From contig NC_073692.1 in assembly GCF_029784155.1 (NCBI RefSeq), forward strand, positions 71,364,208 through 71,428,207: a DNA stretch of 64,000 bases, written 5' to 3'. The stretch's first letter is position 1; the number at the start of each line of letters is the position of its first letter. A program made the position numbers and the translations under genes. The notes beneath the pieces were generated by a model. It made no database searches. It saw only the letters and a program-made list of their open reading frames with translations, and had not been told where the DNA came from. Origin of the DNA: Uranotaenia lowii (Eukaryota; Arthropoda; Insecta; Diptera; Culicidae). This document shows, in pieces, positions 1-10,512 of this stretch.

Positions 1-85
1 TTGTTCGTATATTCGTAGCTCTGATATTTTGTTATTCACTCTTGGAAAAACCTTAACGCTAACGTTTGCATTGAAGTTCTATAGA

Positions 86-178
86 AGTTCCTCATGCAAC
101 CAAAAAGTTCGTATCAAGTTCTGCATGGAACCAAAAAGCTCGTAAAAAGTTCTGTATGGAACCAAAAAATTCGTTAAA
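86..178. repeat. 31-bp tandem repeat, three units
   Basis: Three adjacent 31-bp units start at 86, 117 and 148. Each begins AGTTC and contains AACCAAAAA followed by TTCGT or CTCGT. Units differ at a few positions. There is no coding signal. It is probably a small minisatellite or the decayed end of a repeat element. Confidence 0.7.
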
Positions 179-404
179 AGTTATTTGTGACATATTTTTG
201 TGTTGTAAAAATTAGTATGGGAAATATTTAACTTATAAAAGCTTACGCACTACTTGCTAAAATTAATCCTAGGCTTAGCCCAAGGTTCCATGAAAAATTT
301 AAGGCCAGTTCGGACAACGGAAACGACTTTAAAAAAGGTGAGATTTTCAGACAAATTTGAGAAAAATATTTTTTTAATTGGAAAATGTTGAAAAAAAAAA
401 TCAA

Positions 405-480
405 CTGCACTGTGCAGGATTTGAACTCGCCATCTCCGACTTTCAAGGCAAACTCATTACTGACTATGCTAAAGACTACT
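405..480 (-). repeat. tRNA-like SINE remnant
   Basis: Read on the minus strand, this stretch has an A-box-like motif (TTTAGCATAGTCAGTA, about 458-473) and a B-box-like motif (GAGTTCAAATCC, 417-428), spaced as in a tRNA gene. A T-rich tract follows on the minus strand. No cloverleaf with paired acceptor arms is evident, so a tRNA-derived SINE fragment is more likely than a working tRNA gene. No second copy was seen in this window. Confidence 0.4.
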
Positions 481-482
481 GT

Positions 483-2040
483 AGAAATGTTTGTTATTGG
501 TGATGGCCTTAATGAATAGTCAGAAATTCTTGAAGTTTTCTGAAAATCTAACCTTTTCTGGAAGGCAAATTTTTTTCAACAATATCGATAAATATTCCGA
601 AAATAATCAGTTACACACAACGCAATGTAGAAATACCCAAAAAATCCGTCTATTACAATGCATGTCTATTTTATAAGGGTTTTCTGAATCCACACAACAT
701 AATAATTATCAAAGGACAATTTAGTCTATATAAGTACTTTGAACTCGAAAATGTTTCCGAATTCCATGAAGTATCATGCTTCTCAAAGGTTTGCAATCAG
801 ATTTTCTTTGCTTAAATTCTGTTTTCATGAATTTAAAACGGCTGTTTTCATCAGATTGTTTTATTTTAAAGCTTTGCGTACATGTTGAAACTAGAAGCTG
901 GCACTTTCAAAACTAAGCTATAGATTGTGGCAGCACCAAGCGATGGATAACGATGCTACCTAATCCATCCCGGAGCTGACGAAAAAAATCCTGCTATTTT
1001 AATAATTTATTCACCATCACTCTTAACTCCACTTGAGCTCCAACCAAATTGCTTCAATTTGGCTGAATAAAAGAATCAGCCATCGCAATGATTTATTGAT
1101 AGTGTATGACATAACCTTGCGCCAGAAAGTGAGCATCCTCACTTGACGCTCTTTGGCTGATGATGGTGGCTTGGCTCGGAGCTGTCATGTGAGTGGATGA
1201 GGTAAGGGGAAGAAGGTGAGTGGAATGATCGTCATGACCCTGACTGATGGTATTCCGTTTTGTTCCTAGTCCCCCACAGACTCCATATTTTCACTTGAAA
1301 AAGCACACAAACCCCCACGACACACACCGACATACTTTCAACCCCTCCCAACGATATTAAAGGGGGGAATGTAGACTATCTCGAATTTCGACTAGAGATA
1401 CATTCAACCGGAACAAGCGATATACCTACTCTCAACTCAACTCTAGAGCAGGACCATCCATCCCGAAAAACCAACTCATGTTCAACCACTTAAATTTAGC
1501 AGGGGCCCGATTTGACAGCCTATGGCCTAGGGCTCTTTTGTGAATATTTTCAAACCTACCCACACCGGATAGGGTCGTCAACTGGAATTATTAGATATTA
1601 GATGACGAATAGCTTTTGACCTGTTACTGCAGCTGGCTACAGACACCGATTCTGAATGCCTTTTCATGTTTGTAAAATGCCTATATCAAAGAGCATAGGT
1701 TATGCAGATAAAATTTATGCTTTTTATCTATGAATTTTGACCGGATTCAGACTACAGATGAAATTCAGAGTACTCATAGATTTTTTAAAATTTTAGCTTC
1801 TACATGAAATGTTTATCATATACAAGTTAATTAAATAGTCTTATTGGTGAATATTATAGACGGAAAAGTACAGACCATTAGAAGTTTAGGAGAAGATGAA
1901 AGCGAAATGGAAAGCTATAAGAAGTTCCATCAAATAATTTTCCATGCTACTTTCCATAGCCGGGTTTATTGTTTATTATTTACAAATCAACGGATCGCAT
2001 ATTGATCCTACTGATAACAATATAACTAACTAATAGAATT
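483..2040. other. intergenic, nothing recognised
   Basis: AT-rich sequence with short spurious frames only. A slightly GC-richer patch at about 1140-1560 holds C-rich and G-rich runs but no coding pattern, splice-bounded frame or repeat termini that I can identify. Confidence 0.6.
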
Positions 2041-2044
2041 AGTG

Positions 2045-2695
2045 TCAATATAAAACTACACAATACTTGATACACTTAGAGTTTTTTTGGGACACGTTCC
2101 TTAAGACGCTGAAGTCGAAATGTTTGGAAAAGCGATCAAAAGTTTTTGGAATGTCGATGAAAGCACTGTTTGCTCCGAAATTGTTCAGGCGCATGGGAAC
2201 GTAGAGCTGCAGGTTCTGGTTTCGTAATGCTCGGGGTCGTACGCTGTGAGTAATGGCGTACGGGGCAGTCAATTCTTGATGGGAGAAGGTCCGCGACAAC
2301 TGGAGCACTAATGGCCTTTCGGTGAACTTGAAGCGTATCTAAGCCTATGAGATTGCAGCGGTTTTCATAGCTTGGTAAACGAAATGGATCTTGCCAGTTC
2401 AGATGTCGTAGAGCGTACCGCAAGAAGCGCCGCTGGATAGCACCAATTCGTTCAGCTTCGTTCTGGTAGAAAGTGTACCAAACAGTTAAAGCGTACTCGA
2501 GAATAGAACGAACTATGCAACAATAAAGACTTTTAAGGCAATTTACGTCTTTGAAGTCTTTGGCTAAACGAAACAAAAATCCAAAGCTTCAAATAGCTTT
2601 GTCAACAAGATAGATTATCGAACGTCGTAGAGAGATCTGTGAAAATGACGTCAGTTTGAGTTTTCTTGACAAAGGTGTCCTGCACGAACGACGTA
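2045..2695 (-). pseudogene. non-LTR retrotransposon RT, C-terminal piece (Jockey/CR1-type)
   Basis: The minus-strand frame at 2136-2576 encodes the typical tail after the reverse transcriptase of Jockey/CR1-like elements: FRLAKDFKDVNCLKSLYC, SILEYALTVWY and IQRRFLRYALRHL. Just upstream, at about 2600-2695, another frame shows a degraded RT motif A (TDVIFTDLSTTFD). The palm between motif A and the tail is missing, so the RT has lost its catalytic Asp-Asp pair. Frameshifts and stops are present. This is the 3' part of an element whose earlier parts lie at 6330-7598 and 12967-13743, separated by an LTR element and a hAT element. The exact 3' end of the element was not found. Confidence 0.85.
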
Positions 2696-2700
2696 AAACA

Positions 2701-2926
2701 TGTGAAATCACCGATAAACTCACGGACAACTGGACCCTTTAATGCGTCACTTGCTTCTGACGCTTGTGCCCAGTGCGCGCGTCGAGCGGTTGACGGAGGG
2801 AGCAGGACAACGTTGATAGAGTGAGAGGGAGGAATGTGTCAACGTTCATCGATGCTCGTATGCTGTCAGAGAGGGATGCCAGTTGACTTTGTTTGTAGTC
2901 TTTGATTATAACTAACATATTCCACA
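2701..2926 (-). repeat. 3' LTR
   Basis: 226 bp. On the minus strand it starts TGTGGAATATG and ends TTTCACA, giving the normal TG...CA ends. It is identical to 6099-6324 except for the last plus-strand base (A here, T there). Confidence 0.9.
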
Positions 2927-2942
2927 TCTTTCCTCTCCTCCC
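2927..2942 (-). promoter_or_regulatory. polypurine tract
   Basis: Minus-strand sequence GGGAGGAGAGGAAAGA lies directly against the 3' LTR, the position of the plus-strand primer in LTR retrotransposons. It fixes the orientation of the element. Confidence 0.75.
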
Positions 2943-4293
2943 GAAAAAAAAAATCAAAAAAAAATACGATTCGATCATCATTCGATTAATCTGAATCAAA
3001 TGTAATCTGAATTCTCCAAAGCAACAAAAATCTCATACATTTTGTTATCCGCTCAAGTTTTTAAGAACCATTAATATTTAAGAGTTTTGTGATGAATATT
3101 TAACAAAAAATTATTTCTATCTCGTTATAGATGAGTAGGTTGGAATCGTTTTGAGGGCTTTTCAAGGCGCTGAGGCGCAAAATTACATTACTAATCCTTA
3201 TCTTTTAGCTTTCTAAGCTTCTATTTGGGAAACATGCATACTTCAGAGAGAAGTTCAGACTATAACCAAATGCGGTCTCAGTTTCTTCGCATGGGGAAGA
3301 CTTTACACTGTATTCAAATAATTAATGAAAATTAAGAAAAATAAAACACAACAGACCAATCCACTATTTAACCTGCTAACTTACTAACTAATCTCATGTT
3401 TGCAGATCCCAAGTGTTTCTGAAAATCCCTTGGATATACATTATCTCGAAAGATTATTCAATCGTTCAATCGTATATTTTATCATTACTGGCACAAGGTC
3501 TGCCTGAACACTATTTTTAATTAACTCATTCTTCTCATTTCCATATTTTTGCAAAACTAGATTTTTTCTCACAATCCTACTTCTCAGAATAGGCAATGGG
3601 CGTGTTCGCAATCCCGGTATACGATTTCTCATGTGTTGAACAGAGAAAGCAATTGCTTTCACTCCAATTTCACTCCGACTAGTTGCCATTCTTATATAAA
3701 TTTATGTAAGACTAAAGAGCAAGCTTTATTCTTTTTATTCTTTCAATTACTCTTGACTTGCTCTCGGCTCGTAGGAATGTATCTAATATAGACTACTACT
3801 TAAAATTGAGCTGCTTGCAATTCCGGTTTACAGGTTTTCATGAGTACAATTTATTAAAAACTTCCAGTCGGAATGCGATTTTAGCAGCTGCCTGGTTAAG
3901 GGCTCGTCTAATTAACGCAATTCAAGAAATACCGCCAACAATTCGCTACTAGTTTTTAATTTCTGATGGACACTTTGTAGATTTCATTCCCGGAAATCAT
4001 CTTTAAAAGTGAGGAGCAAACTTTAATCTTTCTAGCTCCTGAAGTAAAATATCAATAGCAGAACACACAAACCTCAATAAAATAAGATATCATTCGTGAG
4101 TCATAGAAACAGGCCGGACATTATATTTGCTACCGCCGACTCTGTAACCAAGTAAGTCATCATATATTCAGATTCTCGGATGAGCTTTTCCTACTCTGAA
4201 CTTTCTACTCTTAATGAATGCTTTTAACCATTAATTAGTACTCAGCAAAACATCGAAAAATTCAAATCTAAATTCACCATGTCTCGGTGTGTA
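2943..4293. other. LTR-element interior, non-coding
   Basis: No retroelement protein motif was recognised. A minus-strand frame of 82 codons (3441-3689) and a plus-strand frame of 64 codons (3758-3952) have no recognised domain. The sequence reads as neutral filler of a non-autonomous element. Confidence 0.5.
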
Positions 4294-4901
4294 CAGGGTG
4301 ACAAAAAAGTCCGGTCACACAGCAAAATCTCAATATTTCAAAGAAAAAGAAGAAAATCTGAATTTGGCTTTCATAGCTTCATTCAGTAACTCATAAAGAT
4401 ACTTCACAGACGATTTTTCGGAATTACACCGCCTTTCTCTGATCGAACTAGCTTCAGACGTCTCGGAAAGTCGTCGCAAGCGGCGCGCAACTCCATCGGC
4501 ATCTCGTCCCAGATTTTCGTGATAACTCGCTTCAATTGCTCCAAGTTTGTTATTTTATACTCGTTCAGCTTCGACATCATGTAGCCCCACACGAAATAAT
4601 CCAGAGGATTCAGATCCGGAGACGACGGATGCCATTCATCCTTCGAAATGAAAACGAACAGCTTCTCGTCCGAAAAAATAATCTCGTCATCTGCGCGCCA
4701 AACCGAGCAGCAATAACAGCTGCCCTTAACTCTGCCATGGCTCACAACTCAATGTAAACAAACTGCACAGAAACGAAACTCTGCCACTTTGGGCAGCAGA
4801 GTTAGCCCTTTCATTTGACATATAGATGGCACCAGAGAGATGCAACGTGTAGGCTACAGGCGACCCCAAAAAAAGTGTGACCGGACTTTTTTGTCACCCT
4901 G
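4294..4901 (-). mobile_element. Tc1/mariner-superfamily deletion derivative (608 bp)
   Basis: Perfect 27-bp terminal inverted repeats at 4294-4320 and 4875-4901 begin CAGGGTGACAAAAAAG. TA flanks both ends (4292-4293 and 4902-4903), the target duplication of this superfamily. The interior carries a shortened transposase remnant on the minus strand. It sits inside the LTR element, so it inserted later. The perfect TIRs suggest recent movement by a full-length relative elsewhere. Confidence 0.92.
4404..4745 (-). pseudogene. truncated Tc1/mariner-type transposase
   Basis: An open frame of 113 codons with an in-frame internal deletion. Residues around IIFSDEKLF resemble the block with the first catalytic Asp of Tc1/mariner transposases. 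SPDLNPLDYFVWGYM resembles the block that lies between the second and third catalytic residues. About 20 residues separate them here, far fewer than in an intact enzyme, so the second Asp region is gone. The N-terminal DNA-binding domain is also absent. It cannot be a working transposase. The SPDLNPLDY form is closer to the insect ITm/maT-like branches than to classic mariner; that subgroup is inference. Confidence 0.85.
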
Positions 4902-5109
4902 TATGTCTCCAAAACAACTAGTAAGTTTCGACTTAAGAATAAATATTTGTAAATTGCTGAGCATTTTTAACAATCCAACTGTCGGTATCCGCGTAGTCAG
5001 TTTTCATCTTCTTCTTTTTTAGGCTTTATTGGCCAGAGAACTAAACTCTATAACACCACTTTTTTTTGCCAAGTCAGTCAAAACGATGGTCAACTCTTGC
5101 TCAATTCAG

Positions 5110-5870
5110 TCCAGTATTGGCCGATCTATCAAAAACGGCAATGGGTTGTCTCTGTTTTAGCAATCATCCGGCAAACTGAATTTCCTATAATCGGCTTCCG
5201 CCGAATAAATCCTTAATGAAAGACCTGCTCTTTTAATCAGCCGGTACCCGGTTTTTACAGTCAATACTCGGCATCCACCAAACGCTTCACGAATCATACA
5301 ATATCAGCCGGAAGATTCTTATCATAGTTCAATAATCGATTTCCGCCGAACCTTTTTTAAGCAATCGAGAATTCCTGCTTCATCATTCATCTGGTATTCG
5401 CCAGAACTTATCATCAATAGCCGATATCCGCCGAACTATTTTTGATCACGGGAAAATTCCCGCTCCATCATGGCCTCTGGTTTCCGCCAAAAATCTTTGA
5501 GAATAGTCGGTATCTGCCGAACTATTTTTCAACAACGGAGAATTCCCGCTCCATTGTTCATCTGGTATCCGCCAGAAATTTTTATCAATAGTCGGTATCC
5601 GCCGAACTATTTTTAAACAATGGAGAATTCCCTCTCCACTGTTCATCCGGTATCCGCCAGATTTTTTTTTAACCAATAGTCGGTATCCGCCAAACTATTT
5701 TTCAACAATGGAGAATTCCCGTTCCATTGTTCATCTGGTATCCGCCAGAAAAAAATTTCAATAGTCGGTATCCACCGAACTATTAGTTAACATTTTGATC
5801 CTTCAACCATCCGGTATCCGCCAGAGTTTAGAATATTCAGTCGGTATCCACCGGACTGATAGAAGTAAAA
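5110..5870 (-). repeat. 85-bp tandem repeat in the LTR-element leader
   Basis: The motif AGTCGGTATCCGCCGAACTA or a variant recurs with starts near 5335, 5419, 5505, 5590, 5678, 5763 and 5839, spacing 76-88 bp. Weaker copies lie near 5187 and 5263. Between them a related half-unit (CTGGTATCCGCCAGAA) recurs, so each unit is a dimer of two 42-bp halves. Units are more alike in the middle than at the left end. The array lies near the 5' LTR, where gag would be expected. A 76-codon minus-strand frame (5446-5676) is just a reading of the repeat. Confidence 0.85.
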
Positions 5871-6075
5871 AAACGAATATGGCCAGCTTCCACTACACCA
5901 ACTGTTCCAACTTTTCACTTTTCAGAACTCAACAAAGATTTCAATCGGTTCAACGGGTGTTCTCCATTCATCACTTTAGACAAGCACACTCCGAAAGTAA
6001 ACAATTTGATCTTCAACTTGACTTTCAAGCTCTTCAAAAAAATGTTATTAAGAATGCCACTTTGGACAAACAAAT
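5871..6075 (-). other. LTR-element 5' leader
   Basis: The segment between the tandem repeat and the primer site. Overlapping short frames occur on both strands (5795-6103 plus, 5915-6127 minus), but neither shows a gag or zinc-knuckle motif. Confidence 0.4.
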
Positions 6076-6098
6076 GGCTCCTGCCAGGAATCGCCAAA
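6076..6098 (-). promoter_or_regulatory. candidate primer-binding site
   Basis: The first bases after the 5' LTR read TTTGGCGATTCCTGGCAGG on the minus strand. TGG at or just after the LTR end is the usual start of a primer site pairing with a tRNA 3' CCA end. The tRNA was not identified. Confidence 0.5.
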
Positions 6099-6324
6099 TG
6101 TGAAATCACCGATAAACTCACGGACAACTGGACCCTTTAATGCGTCACTTGCTTCTGACGCTTGTGCCCAGTGCGCGCGTCGAGCGGTTGACGGAGGGAG
6201 CAGGACAACGTTGATAGAGTGAGAGGGAGGAATGTGTCAACGTTCATCGATGCTCGTATGCTGTCAGAGAGGGATGCCAGTTGACTTTGTTTGTAGTCTT
6301 TGATTATAACTAACATATTCCACT
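6099..6324 (-). repeat. 5' LTR
   Basis: 226-bp partner of the LTR at 2701-2926. All bases agree except the outer terminal one: on the minus strand this copy starts AGTGG instead of TGTGG. AAACA follows immediately, so the boundary is well placed despite the altered terminal base. Confidence 0.9.
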
Positions 6325-6329
6325 AAACA

Positions 6330-7598
6330 CAGTTACAAATTGATAAAGTTCCTTCAGAAAACCGGCCTAATGTATCAAATTTAATCTTGTGTGTCAATCT
6401 ATCCTCATCTTTCCTATCAAAAATATGAAAACGACCAGTTTAAACAAGTTGGCGATCGCACATAGAGTGGAGGTTCCGAAACATGTGAGCTTCTTTCAAC
6501 AATGAGGGAAAGATTGCGCCGTCCAGCGACGATTGAAAGATGTGTCAAATTGATGTCAGCGAAGATGGCATAAGATGCATTCCGGGCCCGTAGCAGTTGA
6601 TTTTTTAGCTTAGCTGTCGTTTTTAGGATCGTCTACTAGAATACCATCTAAAGATGATCCTAGGGATGATATATTTCCGACAGCCCTGGCCAGTTGCTTC
6701 AAGGAAATTTTGAGCTACTGGCCAGGAACACGTGGGTTGGAAGCCCTGGTTCTTTTCGTTGATGTTTACGTGCTCGGAATGGTCTTAAAATTCCTTTGTA
6801 ACCGTTTTAGATAATTATGGTAGCAATTCTTACTGACTTATTTATAAGCAGAGTTTAGTTTGTGGCATTCTTCCCTGGTGTAGAGGGATTTGTGCTTGTG
6901 GTAGTTTCGGAGTGCACGTTTCTAAGCCGTCTTCAGTCGCCGCAGTTCTTTAGTGACCCAGGGAGCCCGTTGATTTGTAGGCACGCTACGTTTCGGAATA
7001 TGACAATGAATGATGTATTTAGTTGAGAATGTTCGAAAATGTCTCAGCATCTGCGATCGGATCAGAAAGATCAAGCTCATCTCCGCATTCGATGGAATCA
7101 CGAGGAAGAAAGCTTTACCATCCACGTTCTTGGAATCTTTATAGAAGGATACCATTCTCTCCACGGAAGCATATATTCTTGCGGCATCGAGAAAAACCAC
7201 TTAGGCTTGATGATGGGAACAGCTTTGACAAGGGGAGCGGGAGTTAAATCAATAATCGGAATCCTGAAACATTCTTTATCGAAACACAGGTCGAGCATAC
7301 GGCCGTTTTCTTTTTCGATATTATTTATATGACGTAGAGTAGCTGTACTTAGGGCGTCTAAGTAGACGCTAAAAGAGGCCGAGAACGAAGAACGCACAGG
7401 GTCTGGAAACAGAAAGCTAGTTCGGGAGAAGCACCATTTAAGCTGGGCATGATGAAGTAGCTGATGTCGAGTATGTCATCCTCAGGAGAACAAATAGAGC
7501 TGACTTTATACTGGCAACGCGGAAAAGACTCTGCTAAAATCAGGTCTTCAGAACGATTAGAGTTTCCAATTACCGAGATCAATTCGGGTCCAAAGAAG
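6330..7598 (-). pseudogene. non-LTR retrotransposon, endonuclease end to RT start
   Basis: The middle piece of the element at 2045-13743. From 7598 downward the minus strand reads as the second half of an APE-type endonuclease: ISVIGNSNR (the G-D-F-N region, altered), YKVSSICSPEDDILDISY, and NGRMLDLCF with APLVKAVP downstream in another frame. Next comes a linker with RAPWVTKELRRLK (about 6925-6970), a pattern usual between endonuclease and RT. Degraded RT N-terminal blocks follow at about 6340-6620. Several frameshifts and stops show it is dead. The right end is cut by the hAT element at 7607 and the left end by the LTR element at 6324. Confidence 0.85.
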
Positions 7599-7679
7599 CC
7601 CTAGATCATGGGTGGCCAAACCGTGGCCCACGGGCCACATTTGGCCCGCAAACGTCAATTTGTGGCCCACGGAGCTTTG

Positions 7680-8820
7680 ATAAATTTCAATGTTATAAAA
7701 AAGAATGATGGTTATAATACAGAGCAAGATAATAGTATGTTGAACTTCTTGTTACTTAATTAAAAATAAAAAAAAATCTCAGAATTTATTTCAAATTTTT
7801 GCTCTTTAAAATTTGTATCAAATAATTTTGTAGCTTTGGAACGTAGTGAAAAACTGCTTCATTGGACAGGGAAATCCGTGCGAACTATTCATCGTATAAA
7901 ATTTATTCAAAAGCTTGAATTAAAAGCCACACATCACAAAAATGTCGAAGTGCTTGATATTGGAATTTGGCACATATTGCAAGATATTGAAAGCATCGTG
8001 TGCTTTTTCATGCATTGAGAACACAATAATAATAATTAAAAATGGAAAACCGCAAAATGTCCTGTGATACAAAATACGAGAAAAGACATCATGATTTTGG
8101 TCTGGAATAGCTTGACGTGAAGTATTCTGCATTTTATGAACTTTGTTTGTGGATAAAGGGTTGCTATCAAATCGGGGAAAACGGGAATTTCTGGAAGAAG
8201 TTTGGAATGTCATTCCTCGGTTCATCAGGAAACCGAAAAAAAACAGTGAAATCCAGCAGGAATTAGGAAAGTTGTCATGTATTTTAATTTTTCCTTCAAA
8301 TTTAAAAAATATTTCTTTCTAAGAATGTAAGAAATTTTTGAATTCTGCATAGGTTTTGAGATTATGATATTTTATATCGAAAAGAGTACAAATTTTATGA
8401 ATTGTGATTTTCAAATCGTCGTCATTTTTTATCAAACTTTCCTGTTTTGGATCATATTCATTTAACGTAATTCATTAAACGTAATTTTAATATAACGATA
8501 AGCCAATATGGAGAAGCCTTTTCTTCACGTGATACATTTTCGATTATTTTTTTACTTTAACATTTTAGTACGGCTCTGGAAAAATTTTCAGAAACCAAAA
8601 TTTTTACTTTTGTGATGTGGCTCGAAAGAAGCCTAAAACTATTGAAATTTCATAATAGGGTTGTTGACCTCGTTTTCTCAAAACTGTTAAAATTTTGATA
8701 AGCTATTTTTCTATCTTATAAATTAATGTAATAAAAACCAGGAAAATCATCATTTTTAACCGATAAAAACCTGGGAAAACTTCGAAATTTCAAAAAGAAA
8801 AGACGCTAGTAATCCTAGAT
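7680..8820. other. hAT interior, no recognised coding
   Basis: AT-rich sequence with frames of 60 codons on plus (7836-8018) and 101 on minus (7920-8225). Neither shows the hAT dimerisation-domain pattern. It may be a decayed transposase region, but I cannot show this. Confidence 0.4.
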
Positions 8821-8824
8821 ATTT

Positions 8825-9017
8825 TTAATTGTTTCGATTATCGTCGTTCGACCATCATTGTGCCATTCGCGACTTTATATCAACGTTGCAGTTGGCGAAC
8901 TGTGATTGAAAAACTCTTCCGTTGTATTGTGCTCGATATTTTCTCTTGGGCTCGAACTCACGGACATTGCTTTACGAAGCAACTGACTTGCCGACAGAGC
9001 TTTATCACAACCCACTA
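8825..9017 (-). repeat. tRNA-derived SINE, copy 1
   Basis: On the minus strand the head has an A-box region (AAGCTCTGTCGGCAAGTC) and a B-box (GAGTTCGAGCCC), then a shared body ending in a T/A-rich tail. It matches 10173-10367 along its whole length with scattered differences. Flanks CTAGATATT (8815-8823) and CTGGATATT (9020-9028) may be a decayed 9-bp target duplication. Copy 1 is more diverged than copy 2 in its A-box. Confidence 0.8.
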
Positions 9018-10172
9018 CTCTGGATATTGCTTTTTCAAATGAGTATTGCAATTATTTATTCAACAAAATAACATAATTTTTTTTAAATAGCACTACTGAA
9101 CGAGTTAAAAGTCGTTTTCTTGGATCCTATAAAAGTAATGACTCATCAAATTATAAAAACAACCCCGAAATTTTTATTTAAGTCCATACTATTATGCTTT
9201 TTTCTATCAAACATTGTTTATTCAGTATTGGAAGATGTTTGTTATTCATTGAGATTTTAAATATTTTTATGTGTACAAATAATTCGATTTGGGGTCATTT
9301 TTGAATTTCTCAAACCATAAGGTCTAAAAAGCTTCATTTTGGTCCAAAACTCATCCCTGTTTTTTGCAGAATTTTAAAGTAACGTTTACATGAGGATCTA
9401 AGTAGTCAACGCTACAAGAAGGACGTTTTTGACAGAGGGTCCGAAAATTTTAAGAGTTTTTAGGAACAATCGTGTGAATGTAGAGAAAAAGTAATACCCA
9501 ATTCCCGCAACGGGCGAGCTGCAGAAATTTTCGATCAAATGTTTTCCCAAACTTCTCTGTGGACCTGGGATACCAAGCGAAGGGAATGGACTGCTGAACC
9601 GACGATATTTTCAACAACGAAATGATGGAAGAATTCGGTGTGATCGATCCTTGATTAATCTTTCCAGTTAGGTTCCCGATTCCTGACTCGGATGGTTTCC
9701 CTTCAGGAATGCTCTTTATTAGAAAACCTGATACTATCACCCTGATAGCACAAAGCTAAGTTTTTTTTTTTAATTTTAGTCTTTGAGTAAGGTTAGAATT
9801 TGATAAATCACAGTTCTTAAATTGTGATACAATTTTAGCTTCTAATGGAAAACTTTGACTACATTTTCGTCGGGTTTATCGGTTTGAGTTAATCGTTTAG
9901 TTATGTTTCTGATTATCGATCGTAATATTTATTATATGCAGTTACATACATATATTGTTAAACTACATCACTTTCTTCTGTCACGAAATTGACTTTGAAT
10001 AAACTACAGAATTCATCGGCGTTAAAGTGCATTTTCGGAGGATGAAAATTGGCAAAAAGTTGCAGTTTTGACTGGAATTCCAATTTTTGTAGGATCATAA
10101 ATCCTGGATTCCATAATTTTGAAATTTGGCTGAACCTTCAATGGATAACTAACTTTTTTGGTAACACAATAG

Positions 10173-10367
10173 TTTTTTTTTGTTTCGATTATAGTCGTTT
10201 TACCATATTTATAGCATTCGCGACTTTATCAACGTTACAGTTGGCGGATCGTTATTGAAAAACTTATCCGGTACAACTGTGTTCGATGTTTGCTCTTGGG
10301 CTCGAACTCGTGGACATCGGCTCAGGAGACAACAGACTTGCCAACTGAGCTATATCACAAGCCCATA
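10173..10367 (-). repeat. tRNA-derived SINE, copy 2, with TSD
   Basis: 195 bp on the minus strand. The head reads TATAGCTCAGTTGGCAAGTC (A-box) and GAGTTCGAGCCC (B-box), giving an internal Pol III promoter, and the tail is A-rich. It is flanked by TAACACAATAG on both sides (10162-10172 and 10368-10378), a perfect 11-bp target duplication. This fixes both element ends and shows LINE-type retrotransposition. Confidence 0.9.
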
Positions 10368-10512
10368 TAACACAATAGTAATATTTTCATAAAGTAAAAT
10401 AAGTTTTAACAAAATTGAAAAGGACTAATCTGATACCTCCTTTTTTATGTTTAGATAAAATTTATTATGTTGAAGGTTATAGAAAAGAAAAATAGTCACC
10501 ATTGTTTTATTA

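Larger units (their letters stand above)
2701..6324 (-). mobile_element. non-autonomous LTR retrotransposon, complete with TSD
   Basis: Two direct 226-bp repeats bound a 3.17-kb interior. They agree at 225 positions and differ only at the outermost base. The element is flanked on both sides by AAACA (2696-2700 and 6325-6329), a 5-bp target duplication. Orientation is minus: a purine-rich tract (GGGAGGAGAGGAAAGA) abuts the 3' LTR and a primer-site-like sequence follows the 5' LTR. I saw no gag, protease, integrase or RT motifs inside, so it must have moved with enzymes supplied in trans. The interior holds a deleted mariner (4294-4901) and an 85-bp tandem repeat (5110-5870). It is inserted in the RT region of the older non-LTR element. 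The LTR start resembles copia-type LTRs, but superfamily is not certain. The near-identical LTRs suggest a fairly recent insertion. Confidence 0.9.

Noticed and set aside
5110..5870. Repeat-spacer array
   Set aside because: Units are tandem and both halves are related; no unique spacers.
2701..6324. Endogenous retrovirus with envelope gene
   Set aside because: No gag, pol or env motif is present in the interior; only LTRs and priming signals.
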